Source: an uncultured Acidimicrobiales bacterium
GTDB taxonomy: Bacteria; Actinomycetota; Acidimicrobiia; Acidimicrobiales; SHLQ01
Length of the DNA stretch: 64,000 bases
Direction: 5' to 3'
Assembly: GCA_938041035.1 (NCBI GenBank)
Contig: CALHYX010000024.1
Location: 17,506 to 81,505, forward strand
Shown piece after piece: positions 1-7,329 of the stretch. Each line of letters starts with the position of its first letter. Position 1 is the first letter of the stretch. The notes under the pieces were generated by a model. It worked only from the letters and a program-made list of their open reading frames with translations, was not told the origin of the DNA and made no database searches. Made by a program: the position numbers and the translations under genes.

Positions 1-398
1 CCGAGGATTTCCGCGACTGCCTGGCCGAGAACGGCCTCGAGGGCGGGGTCAATTTCGAGGAGAACGGGATCAGCATCGACATCGGCGGTGACACCGATAT
101 GGAGCCCGAAGAGCTTCAAGCCATCGAGCAGGAGTGCGAGAAGCTCCTCGAAGCCTTGGACTCCGGAGAGGAGATGGACCCCGAAGACGAGGCCCGCATG
201 ATCGATGCCGGCCCGGCGCTGCAGAAGTGTCTCCAGGACAAGGGCTTCGACGTGGAGGTCGACGCCCAGGGCGGAATCAGCTCGGAGACCAACGACGGTG
301 ACGAACCTATTGACGAAGGCGAATTCGCCATCGCCGAGGACGACTGCATCAAAGAGCTCCTTCCGGACCTGTGGGAAAAGTACGGAGAGGGCAACTGA
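1..398 (+). CDS. Secreted/acidic duplicated-domain protein, C-terminal part (5' end outside window)
   Basis: The frame is open from base 3, so the gene starts upstream of the window and only its last 131 residues are visible. The visible part is very acidic and holds two similar units. The first has 'DCLAENG', then 'FEENGISI' and 'ECEKLL'; the second has 'KCLQDKG', then 'DAQGGIS' and 'DCIKELL'. Each thus carries a Cys-Leu near its start and a second Cys about 40 residues later, which looks like a duplicated domain with one potential disulfide each. I do not recognise a named family. The stop TGA overlaps the ATG of the next gene (TGATG), so translation is probably coupled to the adaptor lipoprotein of the ABC exporter. 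An extracytoplasmic partner of that exporter is the likely role, but this is inference from position only. Confidence 0.75.
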   Translation, partial: EDFRDCLAENGLEGGVNFEENGISIDIGGDTDMEPEELQAIEQECEKLLEALDSGEEMDPEDEARMIDAGPALQKCLQDKGFDVEVDAQGGISSETNDGDEPIDEGEFAIAEDDCIKELLPDLWEKYGEGN

Positions 399-1480
399 TG
401 GTTCGCCGAAAGCCGCCGATTCCAACGCTCATCGCGGTGACCGCACTCACCGCGATGTCCGTGTTCGCCACCGGGTGCAGCCCGGGTGGTGAAAACCCGG
501 CAGAGGCGGCCGAACCCGAGTCGGCCGCCGACACCGAGCTTGCGTCGGTGATCCGCCAGGACGTCGTCGAAACGGAGAAGACCAACGCCGAGGTGGGGTT
601 CGGGACGAGCATCACCCTGCCGATCGAGGCCGAAGGTCTCGTGACGTGGGCCCTGCCCATCGGTTCGGTGCTGACCAGCGGCGATGTGGTGGTCAAGGTG
701 TCGGGCCGGCCCGTCGTCCTGGTGGTGGGCGAGAGCCCGCTGTACCGACCGCTCCGGCTCGTGGGCCGATTCGAGGTCGACGAAGCCCGCACCCGGCTCG
801 GACAGCAGTCCGGCCCCGACGTCGCCCAGCTCCAGAACTATCTGCTCGATCTGGGATTCGACGACAAGGGTCGGCTGAAGGCCGATGGCGTCTTTGGGTT
901 GTCGACCCAACGGGCGGTGAAGACCTGGCAGACCTTCTTCGGTCACCCGGCGACCGGTGTAGTCGATTCATCCCAACTCGTCTTCATGACGAGCGAGGTG
1001 CTCTTGCGCACCGAGCTCACGGTGGGCCAGGAGTTCGCGCCGATCGATGTCACCGGTAGCGACACCGTGTTGACGGTGCGGGGTTCGACGAGCCTGCGCG
1101 ACTTCTTCGAAGTGGGCGGCACCGTCCAGGTCAACACCGAGCCACCGACGACGGGCACCGTCACCCGGTCGACTCGGGTCAGCGGGGGCGATGATGGCGT
1201 ACGCCAGCTCATCGAGATCTCGATCGAGGGCGCGGACCCCGACGACCTCGGCCAGACGGTTGAGGTGGTCGGTTCGCTCACCCGAGCCTCCGATGTGCTC
1301 ACCATTCCGGTACGGGCCCTGATCGCCAAAACCGACGGCACGTGGCGGGTGGAGGTTGATTCCGGCGCCGGTGATGGAGTCGGTGTCGACCGGGTCAGCG
1401 TCGAGCTGGTCGACGTACACGGGACGACGGCGGTCGTCGATGGACTGTCCGAGGGCGACCAGGTGGTGATTCCGCTATGA
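398..1480 (+). CDS. Periplasmic-adaptor-like lipoprotein with peptidoglycan-binding domain
   Basis: This 360-residue protein begins with a lipoprotein signal: Arg/Lys-rich start, hydrophobic stretch, then lipobox 'FATGC' with lipidated Cys27. Residues about 140-195 form a PG_binding_1 domain ('VAQLQNYLLDLGF', then 'ADGVFGLSTQRAVKTWQ'), flanked by beta-rich segments as in HlyD/MacA-type adaptors. Such proteins sit outside the membrane and couple a MacB/FtsX-type permease to the cell wall. ATG398 was chosen over an upstream in-frame GTG at 371 because it is preceded by GGAGAGG, overlaps the previous stop, and puts the signal peptide at the N-terminus. It overlaps the ATPase gene by ATGA, so the exporter genes are co-translated. 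The substrate is unknown; the acidic protein upstream is the only clue. Confidence 0.85.
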   Translation: MVRRKPPIPTLIAVTALTAMSVFATGCSPGGENPAEAAEPESAADTELASVIRQDVVETEKTNAEVGFGTSITLPIEAEGLVTWALPIGSVLTSGDVVVKVSGRPVVLVVGESPLYRPLRLVGRFEVDEARTRLGQQSGPDVAQLQNYLLDLGFDDKGRLKADGVFGLSTQRAVKTWQTFFGHPATGVVDSSQLVFMTSEVLLRTELTVGQEFAPIDVTGSDTVLTVRGSTSLRDFFEVGGTVQVNTEPPTTGTVTRSTRVSGGDDGVRQLIEISIEGADPDDLGQTVEVVGSLTRASDVLTIPVRALIAKTDGTWRVEVDSGAGDGVGVDRVSVELVDVHGTTAVVDGLSEGDQVVIPL

Positions 1481-2235
1481 GCACCGCAACGGAGTCTTCG
1501 CTCTCATCCGTCCCACCGAATCCCGGCGCTGCGGTCCTCGAGCTCCAGGACGTCCATCGGACCTATCCGGGCTCCCCGCCGGTCGAGGCGCTCGTCGGGG
1601 TCGACCTGCGGGTCGAGGCCGGAGAGATGCTCGCCGTCGTCGGTCCGTCGGGTTCGGGCAAATCGACGCTCCTCAACATCATGGGCACGCTCGACCGACC
1701 CACCCGGGGGACCCTGCTGATCGAGGGCACCGACACGTCAAAGTTGAACGATCGGCGACTATCAGGCTTGCGATCGGCCCGGCTGGGCTTCGTGTTCCAG
1801 AGCTTTCACCTCATCGAGACCCTCAGCGCGCTCGACAACGTCGCCACCGGGTTGCTGTACCGCGGCGCGACGGGGAGGACCCGTCGGAAGATGGCCGAGG
1901 TGGCGCTCGAAAGAGTCGGGCTCGGCGACCGCCTGCACGCCCGACCGACGAAGTTGTCCGGCGGCCAGCGGCAGCGGGTGGCCATCGCGCGAGCCATCGT
2001 CGCCGAACCGTCGCTCATCCTCGCCGACGAGCCGACCGGCAACCTGGACACCGCGACCGGTGAAGGGATCGTCGAGCTGTTGCAGCGGCTCAACGCGGAT
2101 GGTTCGACGATCGTCGTGATCACCCACGACCCCGATCTTGCCGAGCGGCTGCCCCGCCGGGTCGAAGTCCGCGACGGCGCAGTTCTCGATGGCACAGTTT
2201 TCGATGGCACAGTTCTCGGTGGAGGTGTCCGATGA
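1477..2235 (+). CDS. ABC transporter ATP-binding protein, MacB/LolD type
   Basis: The 252-residue protein is a complete ABC ATPase: Walker A 'GPSGSGKST' near residues 56-64, Q-loop 'FVFQSFHLIETLSA', signature 'LSGGQRQRVAIARAI', Walker B 'LILADEPTGNLD' and the switch His in 'VITHDPDLAE'. The 'DEPTGNLD' form is typical of the MacB/LolD/FtsE group, which energises mechanotransmission-type permeases rather than channels. It overlaps the adaptor upstream and the permease downstream by ATGA each. The last 20 residues are odd: they come from three copies of a 15-bp repeat (2176-2220) reading DG-A/T-V-L/F, adding a tail absent from normal family members. Confidence 0.93.
   Translation: MSTATESSLSSVPPNPGAAVLELQDVHRTYPGSPPVEALVGVDLRVEAGEMLAVVGPSGSGKSTLLNIMGTLDRPTRGTLLIEGTDTSKLNDRRLSGLRSARLGFVFQSFHLIETLSALDNVATGLLYRGATGRTRRKMAEVALERVGLGDRLHARPTKLSGGQRQRVAIARAIVAEPSLILADEPTGNLDTATGEGIVELLQRLNADGSTIVVITHDPDLAERLPRRVEVRDGAVLDGTVFDGTVLGGGVR
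2176..2220 (+). repeat. In-frame 15-bp tandem repeat, three units
   Basis: Three adjacent 15-bp units (2176-2190, 2191-2205, 2206-2220) differ at only a few positions and encode DGAVL, DGTVF, DGTVL at the C-terminus of the ABC ATPase. The repeats keep the reading frame and end just before the ATGA overlap with the permease gene. Confidence 0.9.
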
Positions 2236-3419
2236 AGGATCGATCAAAGCTCCGCGGCCGCGACGTGGTTGCGACGAGTGTCGTCGGTCTGCGAAGTCGT
2301 CGAGGTCGAACGGTGCTCACCGCACTGGGTATCGCCATCGGCATAGCGTCGATGGTCGCCGTCGTCGGCATCTCCTCGTCGTCGAAGGCGGCGCTCCTCG
2401 CGCAGCTCGACAGCCTGGGGACCAACCTGCTTCAGGTCGAGGCCGCGACCGGCGGCTTGAGCATCGAGCCGCTTCCCATAGATGCCGAACCGATGATTCG
2501 CCGCATCGACACCGTGCAGGACGCGAGCGCGGTGATCGACACCGGCTTCGAGGTGCGCCGCAATGCCTACGACGACACGCTGGTCGGGATCAACGCGCTC
2601 GGGGTCACGCCCGAGTTTTTCGAAACCCTCCAGGTGACGACCACCGCCGGCCGACCGCTCGAAGAAGGGATGCGCTCGCTGCCGGTCGTGGTGCTCGGCG
2701 AGGTCGCGGCCGTTCGGCTCGGCATCCACGACCTGGAGGGCGGCCCGACCATCAACGTGGAGGGCCACAATTTCGCGGTCATCGGCATCCTCGATGCGTT
2801 GCCCCTCAACCCCGACCTTTCGCGCAAGGTTCTCATCGGCGACGAGGCCGCGGTGGCGATGCTCGCCGTTGCGCCCAATCCGACGTCGGTCTACGTCCGC
2901 ATCGACCCCGACCTGGTGGCCGAGACCCGGCCGTTGCTGGCGCCGACGGCAAACCCGGGTCGGCCGGCCAAGGTAAAGGTGTCGCGTCCGTCCGACCTAC
3001 TCGAGGCAAGAGCCGAGGTCGATCAGAATCTGCAGAACCTGCTGCTCGCGCTCGGCGGCGTTGCCCTCCTCGTCGGCGGGGTGGGGATCGCCAACGTCAT
3101 GGTCATCTCGGTGCTCGAGCGGCGAGGGGAGATCGGTCTCCGTCGAGCCCTCGGCGCGACCCGCGGCCATATTCGGTCGCAGTTCGTCCTGGAGGCCGCC
3201 CTGCTGTCGGGCCTGGGCGGCGTGCTCGGCGTTCTGCTCGGCTCGGGAATCACGACCGTATACGCCAGACGACAGGACTGGGTCGTCGATCTACCGCCCA
3301 CCGCCCTTCTCGCCGGCGTCGGGGCGGCGCTGGCGATCGGCATGTTCGCCGGTCTCTACCCGGCCGCCAAGGCGGCCCGCCTCGACCCGGCGCTCGCCGT
3401 GAGCGGGGGCACGGGCTGA
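2232..3419 (+). CDS. ABC transporter permease, MacB/FtsX family
   Basis: The 395-residue protein has the MacB layout: an N-terminal membrane helix ('VLTALGIAIGIASMVAVVGI'), a large extracytoplasmic domain (about residues 45-265) and three C-terminal helices starting near 'LLLALGGVALLVGGVGIANVM'. The segment 'MVISVLERRGEIGLRRALGA' after the second helix is the conserved FtsX cytoplasmic motif that contacts the ATPase, and 'GLYPAAKAARLDPALAV' ends the protein in the usual way. It forms with the adaptor and ATPase a three-part exporter, probably for a peptide, lipid or antibiotic-like compound; the substrate cannot be read from sequence. Confidence 0.93.
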   Translation: MKDRSKLRGRDVVATSVVGLRSRRGRTVLTALGIAIGIASMVAVVGISSSSKAALLAQLDSLGTNLLQVEAATGGLSIEPLPIDAEPMIRRIDTVQDASAVIDTGFEVRRNAYDDTLVGINALGVTPEFFETLQVTTTAGRPLEEGMRSLPVVVLGEVAAVRLGIHDLEGGPTINVEGHNFAVIGILDALPLNPDLSRKVLIGDEAAVAMLAVAPNPTSVYVRIDPDLVAETRPLLAPTANPGRPAKVKVSRPSDLLEARAEVDQNLQNLLLALGGVALLVGGVGIANVMVISVLERRGEIGLRRALGATRGHIRSQFVLEAALLSGLGGVLGVLLGSGITTVYARRQDWVVDLPPTALLAGVGAALAIGMFAGLYPAAKAARLDPALAVSGGTG

Positions 3420-3423
3420 ACGG

Positions 3424-3436
3424 CCCCGGCTCGGGG
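3424..3436 (+). terminator. Short GC hairpin after ABC exporter operon (weak)
   Basis: Five-base arms CCCCG / CGGGG with a three-base loop lie five bases after the permease stop, followed by a CTAGGGCCCTAG palindrome (3451-3462) that contains the stop codon of the convergent gene. There is no T-run, so this is only a candidate terminator. Confidence 0.3.
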
Positions 3437-3458
3437 GACGCCGGCCAGTTCTAGGGCC

Positions 3459-4268
3459 CTAGGTGTCGAGGTTGTCGATGACGACGGTCATGTCGTAGAT
3501 GGCGCCATCGCCGGAGAAGCGGATGGTGTCGGTGCGCCCATCGCCGTTGCCGGCGTTGAGCGTGCCGCCGACGTTGCCCGGCGGCAGCGCGCTCGACAGG
3601 GCCGACTCCAGGAACAACGCCAGGTTGCCGGCCGCGGCGGCGTAGATCGTGAACGCGGTGCCGATCAGATCGTCCGGATTGCCGAGCGAGCCGAGGAACA
3701 ACAGGATCGAGTCGAGGATCCCTGGCGTGGCCGCCGCTTCGACGGCGGCCGCCGCGGCGGCGAGGTCATCGCTCACCGCGGAGATGTCGGTGAGGTCGGC
3801 GAGGGTGAGCGGTTCGATCACGTTGGCCAACTCGACCTCGAGGGCGTCGCGAACGTCTTCCATGATGTTGTCGATCGAGCTGAACGATGTCAGGTCGTGT
3901 TCGAACATCACGATGAGGGTTCCGACCAGCTCCGGCAACTGGCCGTTCAGTACCTCCGGGAAGCCGATGAAGTCGATGTCGTCGAAGAACGCCTCGCCCA
4001 TCGATAGGGGAACGGTCACCGTATCGCCGTCATCGAGTCCGCTCGCGAACTCCTGGAGGTTGCCGAGGTACTGCACCGATGTCGATCCGGCCACACCGGG
4101 CGTGGATCGCCAGGCGACGACCGCGGGATATGGCTCGTCGCCGTTTTGGAGGAAGCCGTCCTCTTGAGCCTGAACGACGGTGAGCTGATCGTTGGTCACC
4201 GTGTACTGACACGCGGTGGCGATCATGGCAATCGCGGCAACGAAGAGTCCAAGGCGGTGGTAGCGCAT
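3459..4268 (-). CDS. Predicted lipoprotein, unknown function
   Basis: A 269-residue secreted protein. The chosen ATG gives 'MRYHRLGLFVAAIAMIATAC', a short charged start, hydrophobic core and lipobox with Cys20; an in-frame start 51 codons upstream would bury this signal, so it was rejected. The rest is acidic and predicted soluble with a stretch rich in Ala and Leu (about residues 165-235) and a C-terminal 'GDGRTDTIRFSGDGAIYDMTVVI' like a beta-strand pair. I recognise no family. It stands alone, convergent with the exporter operon; a long perfect hairpin lies about 100 bases upstream of its start. Confidence 0.75.
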   Translation of the reverse strand: MRYHRLGLFVAAIAMIATACQYTVTNDQLTVVQAQEDGFLQNGDEPYPAVVAWRSTPGVAGSTSVQYLGNLQEFASGLDDGDTVTVPLSMGEAFFDDIDFIGFPEVLNGQLPELVGTLIVMFEHDLTSFSSIDNIMEDVRDALEVELANVIEPLTLADLTDISAVSDDLAAAAAAVEAAATPGILDSILLFLGSLGNPDDLIGTAFTIYAAAAGNLALFLESALSSALPPGNVGGTLNAGNGDGRTDTIRFSGDGAIYDMTVVIDNLDT

Positions 4269-4368
4269 ACGGGGTCCCCCAAATTTCGATGTTACCGGCG
4301 AGTCTTGCAGCGATTCCGAGCCCGTGCCACCGAAGTACGCCGCAATCCCGCAAGATCGACCAAAATTT

Positions 4369-4411
4369 CGCCGCGAACCATCTGGTGCCTGGCACCAGAT
4401 GGTTCGCGGCG
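4369..4411. repeat. REP-like perfect inverted repeat, copy 1
   Basis: Two 21-base arms (4369-4389 and 4391-4411) are perfect reverse complements around a single T. The central 20 bases CTGGTGCCTGGCACCAGATG occur again at 28860-28879 between two aap genes. Here it lies in the 198-base gap between a lipoprotein gene and the 3' end of a histidine phosphatase gene, outside any coding region. Recurring GC-rich palindromes of this sort match the behaviour of REP elements; no transposase of the REP-associated type is in the window. Confidence 0.85.
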
Positions 4412-4466
4412 CGAAGAACACGGTTTATTATCGGCGGCTGGCGAGGGATCGGCGGCTGGGGAGGGA

Positions 4467-5120
4467 TCAGCGGCCGATTTCGCCCCCCGGCATCGAACCG
4501 GCGTTCATCACGCCGCGCACGGTGCGGTGCTCGACGTCGAAGTGAGCGGTCTCGTTGATGCTGAACACCGACGCGCCACCTGCCTCGTTGACCTCCACCC
4601 GGCTGATCGAGGCGTAGTCGCTCACGAATCCGCCGGCGCCCGACAACCCCGCCACGTGGGCGAGGATGAAGCGAATGGTCCCTCCGTGGGCGGCGAGCAC
4701 GACCCGTTGACCCGGTCGCCGTTCGACCAGGTCGACGAAGGCGGCGGTCACCCGGGTGGCGAACTCCTCGGGGCTGTCCCAGCCAATGTCGGCCCAGCGT
4801 TGCTCGACCACGGCCTGCCAGTAGTCGCCGCCATCGCTGATGAGCCGCTCGGTGGGCAGGTACACGCTGGCCCCGCGGTCGATCTCGTCGAAGCCGGGAT
4901 CGATCTCGGGTTCGAGGCCGAGGCGGGTGAAGAGCGGCTCGACCGTTTCGATCGCTCGCCGCTTCGGGCTGCAGATCATGGTGTCGATCGGTTCGTGGGC
5001 CAGCCAGTTGGAGACCCGTTCGGCCTGCCATCGTCCGAGCTCGTCGAGGCCCGGGTCGGCGATGGTGTCGCGATTTCGTTCTTCAAACGGGTGACCGTGC
5101 CGGACGAGGATGAGGTGCAG
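4467..5120 (-). CDS. Histidine phosphatase family protein (apparent CTG start)
   Basis: The 217-residue product is a branch-2-less phosphoglycerate-mutase-like phosphatase. Its start 'MHLILVRHGHPFEERN' carries the RHG motif (catalytic His8), and 'VVLAAHGGTIRF' gives the second catalytic His146; 'SPKRRAIET' and the acid 'FDEIDRG' complete the active site. The family acts on phospho-sugars, phosphoproteins or nucleotides; the substrate is unknown. Between the upstream in-frame TAG and codon Met48 there is no ATG, GTG or TTG, yet the RHG motif lies in that stretch. A CTG at 5120 gives exactly the usual family start, so it is the likely initiator; beginning at Met48 would delete the nucleophile. 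No clear Shine-Dalgarno sequence is present. Confidence 0.8.
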   Translation of the reverse strand: MHLILVRHGHPFEERNRDTIADPGLDELGRWQAERVSNWLAHEPIDTMICSPKRRAIETVEPLFTRLGLEPEIDPGFDEIDRGASVYLPTERLISDGGDYWQAVVEQRWADIGWDSPEEFATRVTAAFVDLVERRPGQRVVLAAHGGTIRFILAHVAGLSGAGGFVSDYASISRVEVNEAGGASVFSINETAHFDVEHRTVRGVMNAGSMPGGEIGR

Positions 5121-5217
5121 GGTGCGCTCGCTTTGCCGTCGATTCCCGATGAACCGTTCACGGGACTACGGCCGAAGCGTACCCGAGGAGATTCGCGCCG
5201 GGTCCGGCTCGGCACGG

Positions 5218-5652
5218 TTAGCGCGGCGCCGCTGCCGGGTCGCCTTCGATACGGCCCGACAACACGATTAAGCCGATCGGCAGGGCGGCGAAGAAGGCGA
5301 GCCCACCGACGCTCGCAACGATGTCGCCGGTCTCGAGTCCGTCGGTGTTGGCGATGTGGTAGATCACATGCGGCACGCCCCAGGCGAGCGCCGACAGGGC
5401 TGCGGTGATCACCAACGGTCGGGACAAAGAGACCGCCGCGCTCACCAGCAGCACGACCAACGCCAGATTCAGGGCGCCGACGTCGCGGATCAGGTGTTCG
5501 TTGTAGGGGCCGTCGATCGAGATCCAGGTTCGGCCGAGGCCCGGGAAGTTGTCGTAGAACGAGCGCGGGGCGACGAGAGCCCACACCCCGATCTGGGCCG
5601 AGGACAGGGCGAGGTAGCCGAGGGCGATACGGATGAGGCGGCGATAGGTCAT
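5218..5652 (-). CDS. Small four-helix membrane protein, unknown function
   Basis: A 144-residue protein with four predicted membrane helices: 'LIRIALGYLALSSAQIGVWAL', then after a polar segment 'LNLALVVLLVSAAVSL', 'LVITAALSALAWGVPHVIYHI' and 'IVASVGGLAFFAALPIGLIVL'. The loop between helix 1 and 2 has the distinctive 'FPGLGRTW' and 'PYNEHLIRDVGA', with His residues near membrane faces (HLIRD, HVIYHI) that could bind metal or a cofactor. I recognise it only as a conserved-looking hypothetical. It is divergent from a TetR regulator 107 bases away, the classic layout for a regulator and its target, so TetR control is plausible. Confidence 0.7.
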   Translation of the reverse strand: MTYRRLIRIALGYLALSSAQIGVWALVAPRSFYDNFPGLGRTWISIDGPYNEHLIRDVGALNLALVVLLVSAAVSLSRPLVITAALSALAWGVPHVIYHIANTDGLETGDIVASVGGLAFFAALPIGLIVLSGRIEGDPAAAPR

Positions 5653-5745
5653 CGTGGTCTCCGAGGTCGAGGTGTTTCCTCATGGTAGCGGAAACGGCAC
5701 AGAGTGCAAAGGTGGCACGGTGTGTAATCCGCGGAGATCTGTGGT

Positions 5746-5751
5746 TACCAT
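5746..5751 (+). promoter_or_regulatory. -10 box TACCAT before TetR gene (leaderless-type)
   Basis: TACCAT ends eight bases before the ATG at 5760, so the transcript would begin at or beside the start codon. The upstream region 5653-5745 is shared with the divergent membrane-protein gene and contains the palindrome TCCGCGGA, a possible operator core. Confidence 0.45.
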
Positions 5752-5759
5752 GGGGTCCG

Positions 5760-6356
5760 ATGAGCAGCCTCCGGCGTCGGCGCGAAGCCCAGACCAAAGT
5801 CGACATCTTCGACGCGGCGATCGGGCTGTTCCTCGAGCGGGGTTTCGATGCCACCACGATGGCCGAGGTGGCCGAAGCCGCCGACGTTTCGCGCCGCACC
5901 GTGTACCGCTACTTCGCCACCAAGGAGGACCTGGCGTTTCTCCCCAGCGATCGCTGGATGGAGCGCCTCGATGAGCTGATCGCCTCGCGCGAGCCGGGGG
6001 AGTCGACCCGCGACTTGTGTCGTCGTGCCGTGCTCGGTGTCGCCGAGTTCATCGCCGCCGACCGCGACTCGATACTGCGAGCCCTCGAAATGCTCGCCGC
6101 CACGCCGAGCCTGCTCGACCGACACTCGCGGTCGAACGCGGAGTGGCGCGACGCCTACGTCGCGCTGATCACGGCCGACCTTCCGCCGGACGATCCGCAG
6201 TCGTTGGTCGCAGCCACGACGCTCGGTGGAGCGATCGTTGGCGGCACCGATGCCGCGACCGTCGTGTGGGCCCTCCACCCCGACCTCGACCTGGTCGACA
6301 TCACCGCCGGTGTGCTGCGCGACGTCGAACCTCTCTGGCCCGACGCCTGCCGATAG
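5760..6356 (+). CDS. TetR/AcrR family transcriptional regulator
   Basis: The 198-residue protein has the TetR DNA-binding domain at residues about 8-56: 'IFDAAIGLFLERGFDATTMAEVAEAADVSRRTVYRYFATKEDL', including the typical recognition helix 'VSRRTVYRYF'. The C-terminal two thirds are helical ligand-binding sequence. ATG5760 was preferred to a start 26 codons upstream because the extra residues do not resemble the family and a -10 box lies directly before this ATG. It faces away from the four-helix membrane gene and probably represses itself and that gene; the ligand is unknown. Confidence 0.88.
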   Translation: MSSLRRRREAQTKVDIFDAAIGLFLERGFDATTMAEVAEAADVSRRTVYRYFATKEDLAFLPSDRWMERLDELIASREPGESTRDLCRRAVLGVAEFIAADRDSILRALEMLAATPSLLDRHSRSNAEWRDAYVALITADLPPDDPQSLVAATTLGGAIVGGTDAATVVWALHPDLDLVDITAGVLRDVEPLWPDACR

Positions 6357-6396
6357 CGACGCCGCGGCCCGGTCGCCAGATTCACCGCGGAGGCTT

Positions 6397-7212
6397 CTAG
6401 CGGGCGAGTTCGATCTCGTCGGCGGGCTGGGCGGGCGCGGCCATCGAGACGACCACGGCCGAATCACCGAGGTCGAGCGGTCGGTCGGTCAGCAACGACT
6501 CGATCCGGTCGAGCTGCGCCCGCAGGTCGGCCACCTCGGTCTCGTCGTCCTGGGTGACGAAGAGCGCCGCCACGCTCGCCGTTAGTACGGAGAGCGCGCT
6601 GATGCCGACGATCATCAAGGTCACCGCCACCACCTGACCGCCGGCGGTAACCGGAAAATGGTCGCCGTATCCGACGGTCGTGCAGGTGACCACCGACCAC
6701 CAGATGGCATCGCCAAAGTTCTGGATCGACGCCCCGGGTTGTTCGTGTTCGAACGCCAGGGCGAAACCGGCGCCGACGACCACGATACCGACGACGCTGG
6801 CGAAGAACGGGAGGAACCCGGGCCGACCGCCGATGCGCCGGAACGCGGCAACGGCCCGGCCAACGCCGGTGGCCGCGGTGGCGAGGCGCACGATGCGCAG
6901 AAATCGGAGTGGCCGGAGAAACGGCACGAGGACAACGATGAGGTCGAGCTTGTGGGTGCGCACCATCTCCCGCCGGTCCGGCGCGAGGTACAGCAGCCAG
7001 AAGTACTCGATGGCGAACGCGCCCCAGATGAGCCAGCCGCACAACTCCATCGCCCAGATCGCCTCGGCGGACAACTCGGCCAGGGTCGGGCCCAGCAGCA
7101 CCGGCACGAACAGCAGGCCCAGCACGAACATCGGCGGTTCGAGCGTGCGCTCGACGAGTCGGTAGCTCGCCCCCTCGGCGTCTCGTTTCAGGTAGCTGCG
7201 GATCCGGCTCAC
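6397..7212 (-). CDS. Voltage-sensor-type potassium channel
   Basis: The 271-residue protein has six predicted membrane segments. The S4-like helix has Arg100, 103, 106 and 109 at every third position ('RPLRFLRIVR'), the voltage-sensor signature. The pore loop reads 'WWSVVTCTTVGYGDHFP', with the K+-selectivity filter TVGYGD at 179-184. After S6 comes a short heptad-like segment 'ETEVADLRAQLDRIESLL' that could form a tetrameric coiled coil. It is thus a small Kv-like channel of the bacterial ion-transport family, in the cytoplasmic membrane. Start GTG7212 follows a TACGGT -10 box by six bases, suggesting a leaderless message. It is convergent with TetR and tail-to-head with the secreted protein gene. 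Confidence 0.93.
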   Translation of the reverse strand: MSRIRSYLKRDAEGASYRLVERTLEPPMFVLGLLFVPVLLGPTLAELSAEAIWAMELCGWLIWGAFAIEYFWLLYLAPDRREMVRTHKLDLIVVLVPFLRPLRFLRIVRLATAATGVGRAVAAFRRIGGRPGFLPFFASVVGIVVVGAGFALAFEHEQPGASIQNFGDAIWWSVVTCTTVGYGDHFPVTAGGQVVAVTLMIVGISALSVLTASVAALFVTQDDETEVADLRAQLDRIESLLTDRPLDLGDSAVVVSMAAPAQPADEIELAR

Positions 7213-7218
7213 CCATCA

Positions 7219-7224
7219 ACCGTA
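7219..7224 (-). promoter_or_regulatory. -10 box TACGGT before channel gene (leaderless-type)
   Basis: On the minus strand TACGGT is followed by six bases and then the GTG start at 7212, placing the transcription start at the start codon. No Shine-Dalgarno sequence fits in between. Confidence 0.5.
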
Positions 7225-7266
7225 GAGACCCGGGCGTCGGCCGACCGCTCGGCTCGACACGCGGAA

Positions 7267-7295
7267 ACCGTGCGCTGCGTTACGCAGCGCACGGT
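7267..7295 (-). terminator. Hairpin terminator after secreted three-repeat protein gene
   Basis: A perfect 14-base-pair stem (7267-7280 with 7282-7295) closes on a single T. It lies 35 bases after the stop of the minus-strand gene ending at 7330 and is followed on that strand by TTTCC. It therefore probably ends that transcript before the channel gene's own promoter. Confidence 0.65.
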
Positions 7296-7329
7296 CCGTC
7301 AACCATCTCTGGTGATGGCGGAGTATGGG

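Noticed and set aside
4369..4411. Insertion-sequence end
   Set aside because: No transposase, target duplication or partner inverted repeat is visible; a stand-alone REP-like hairpin fits better.
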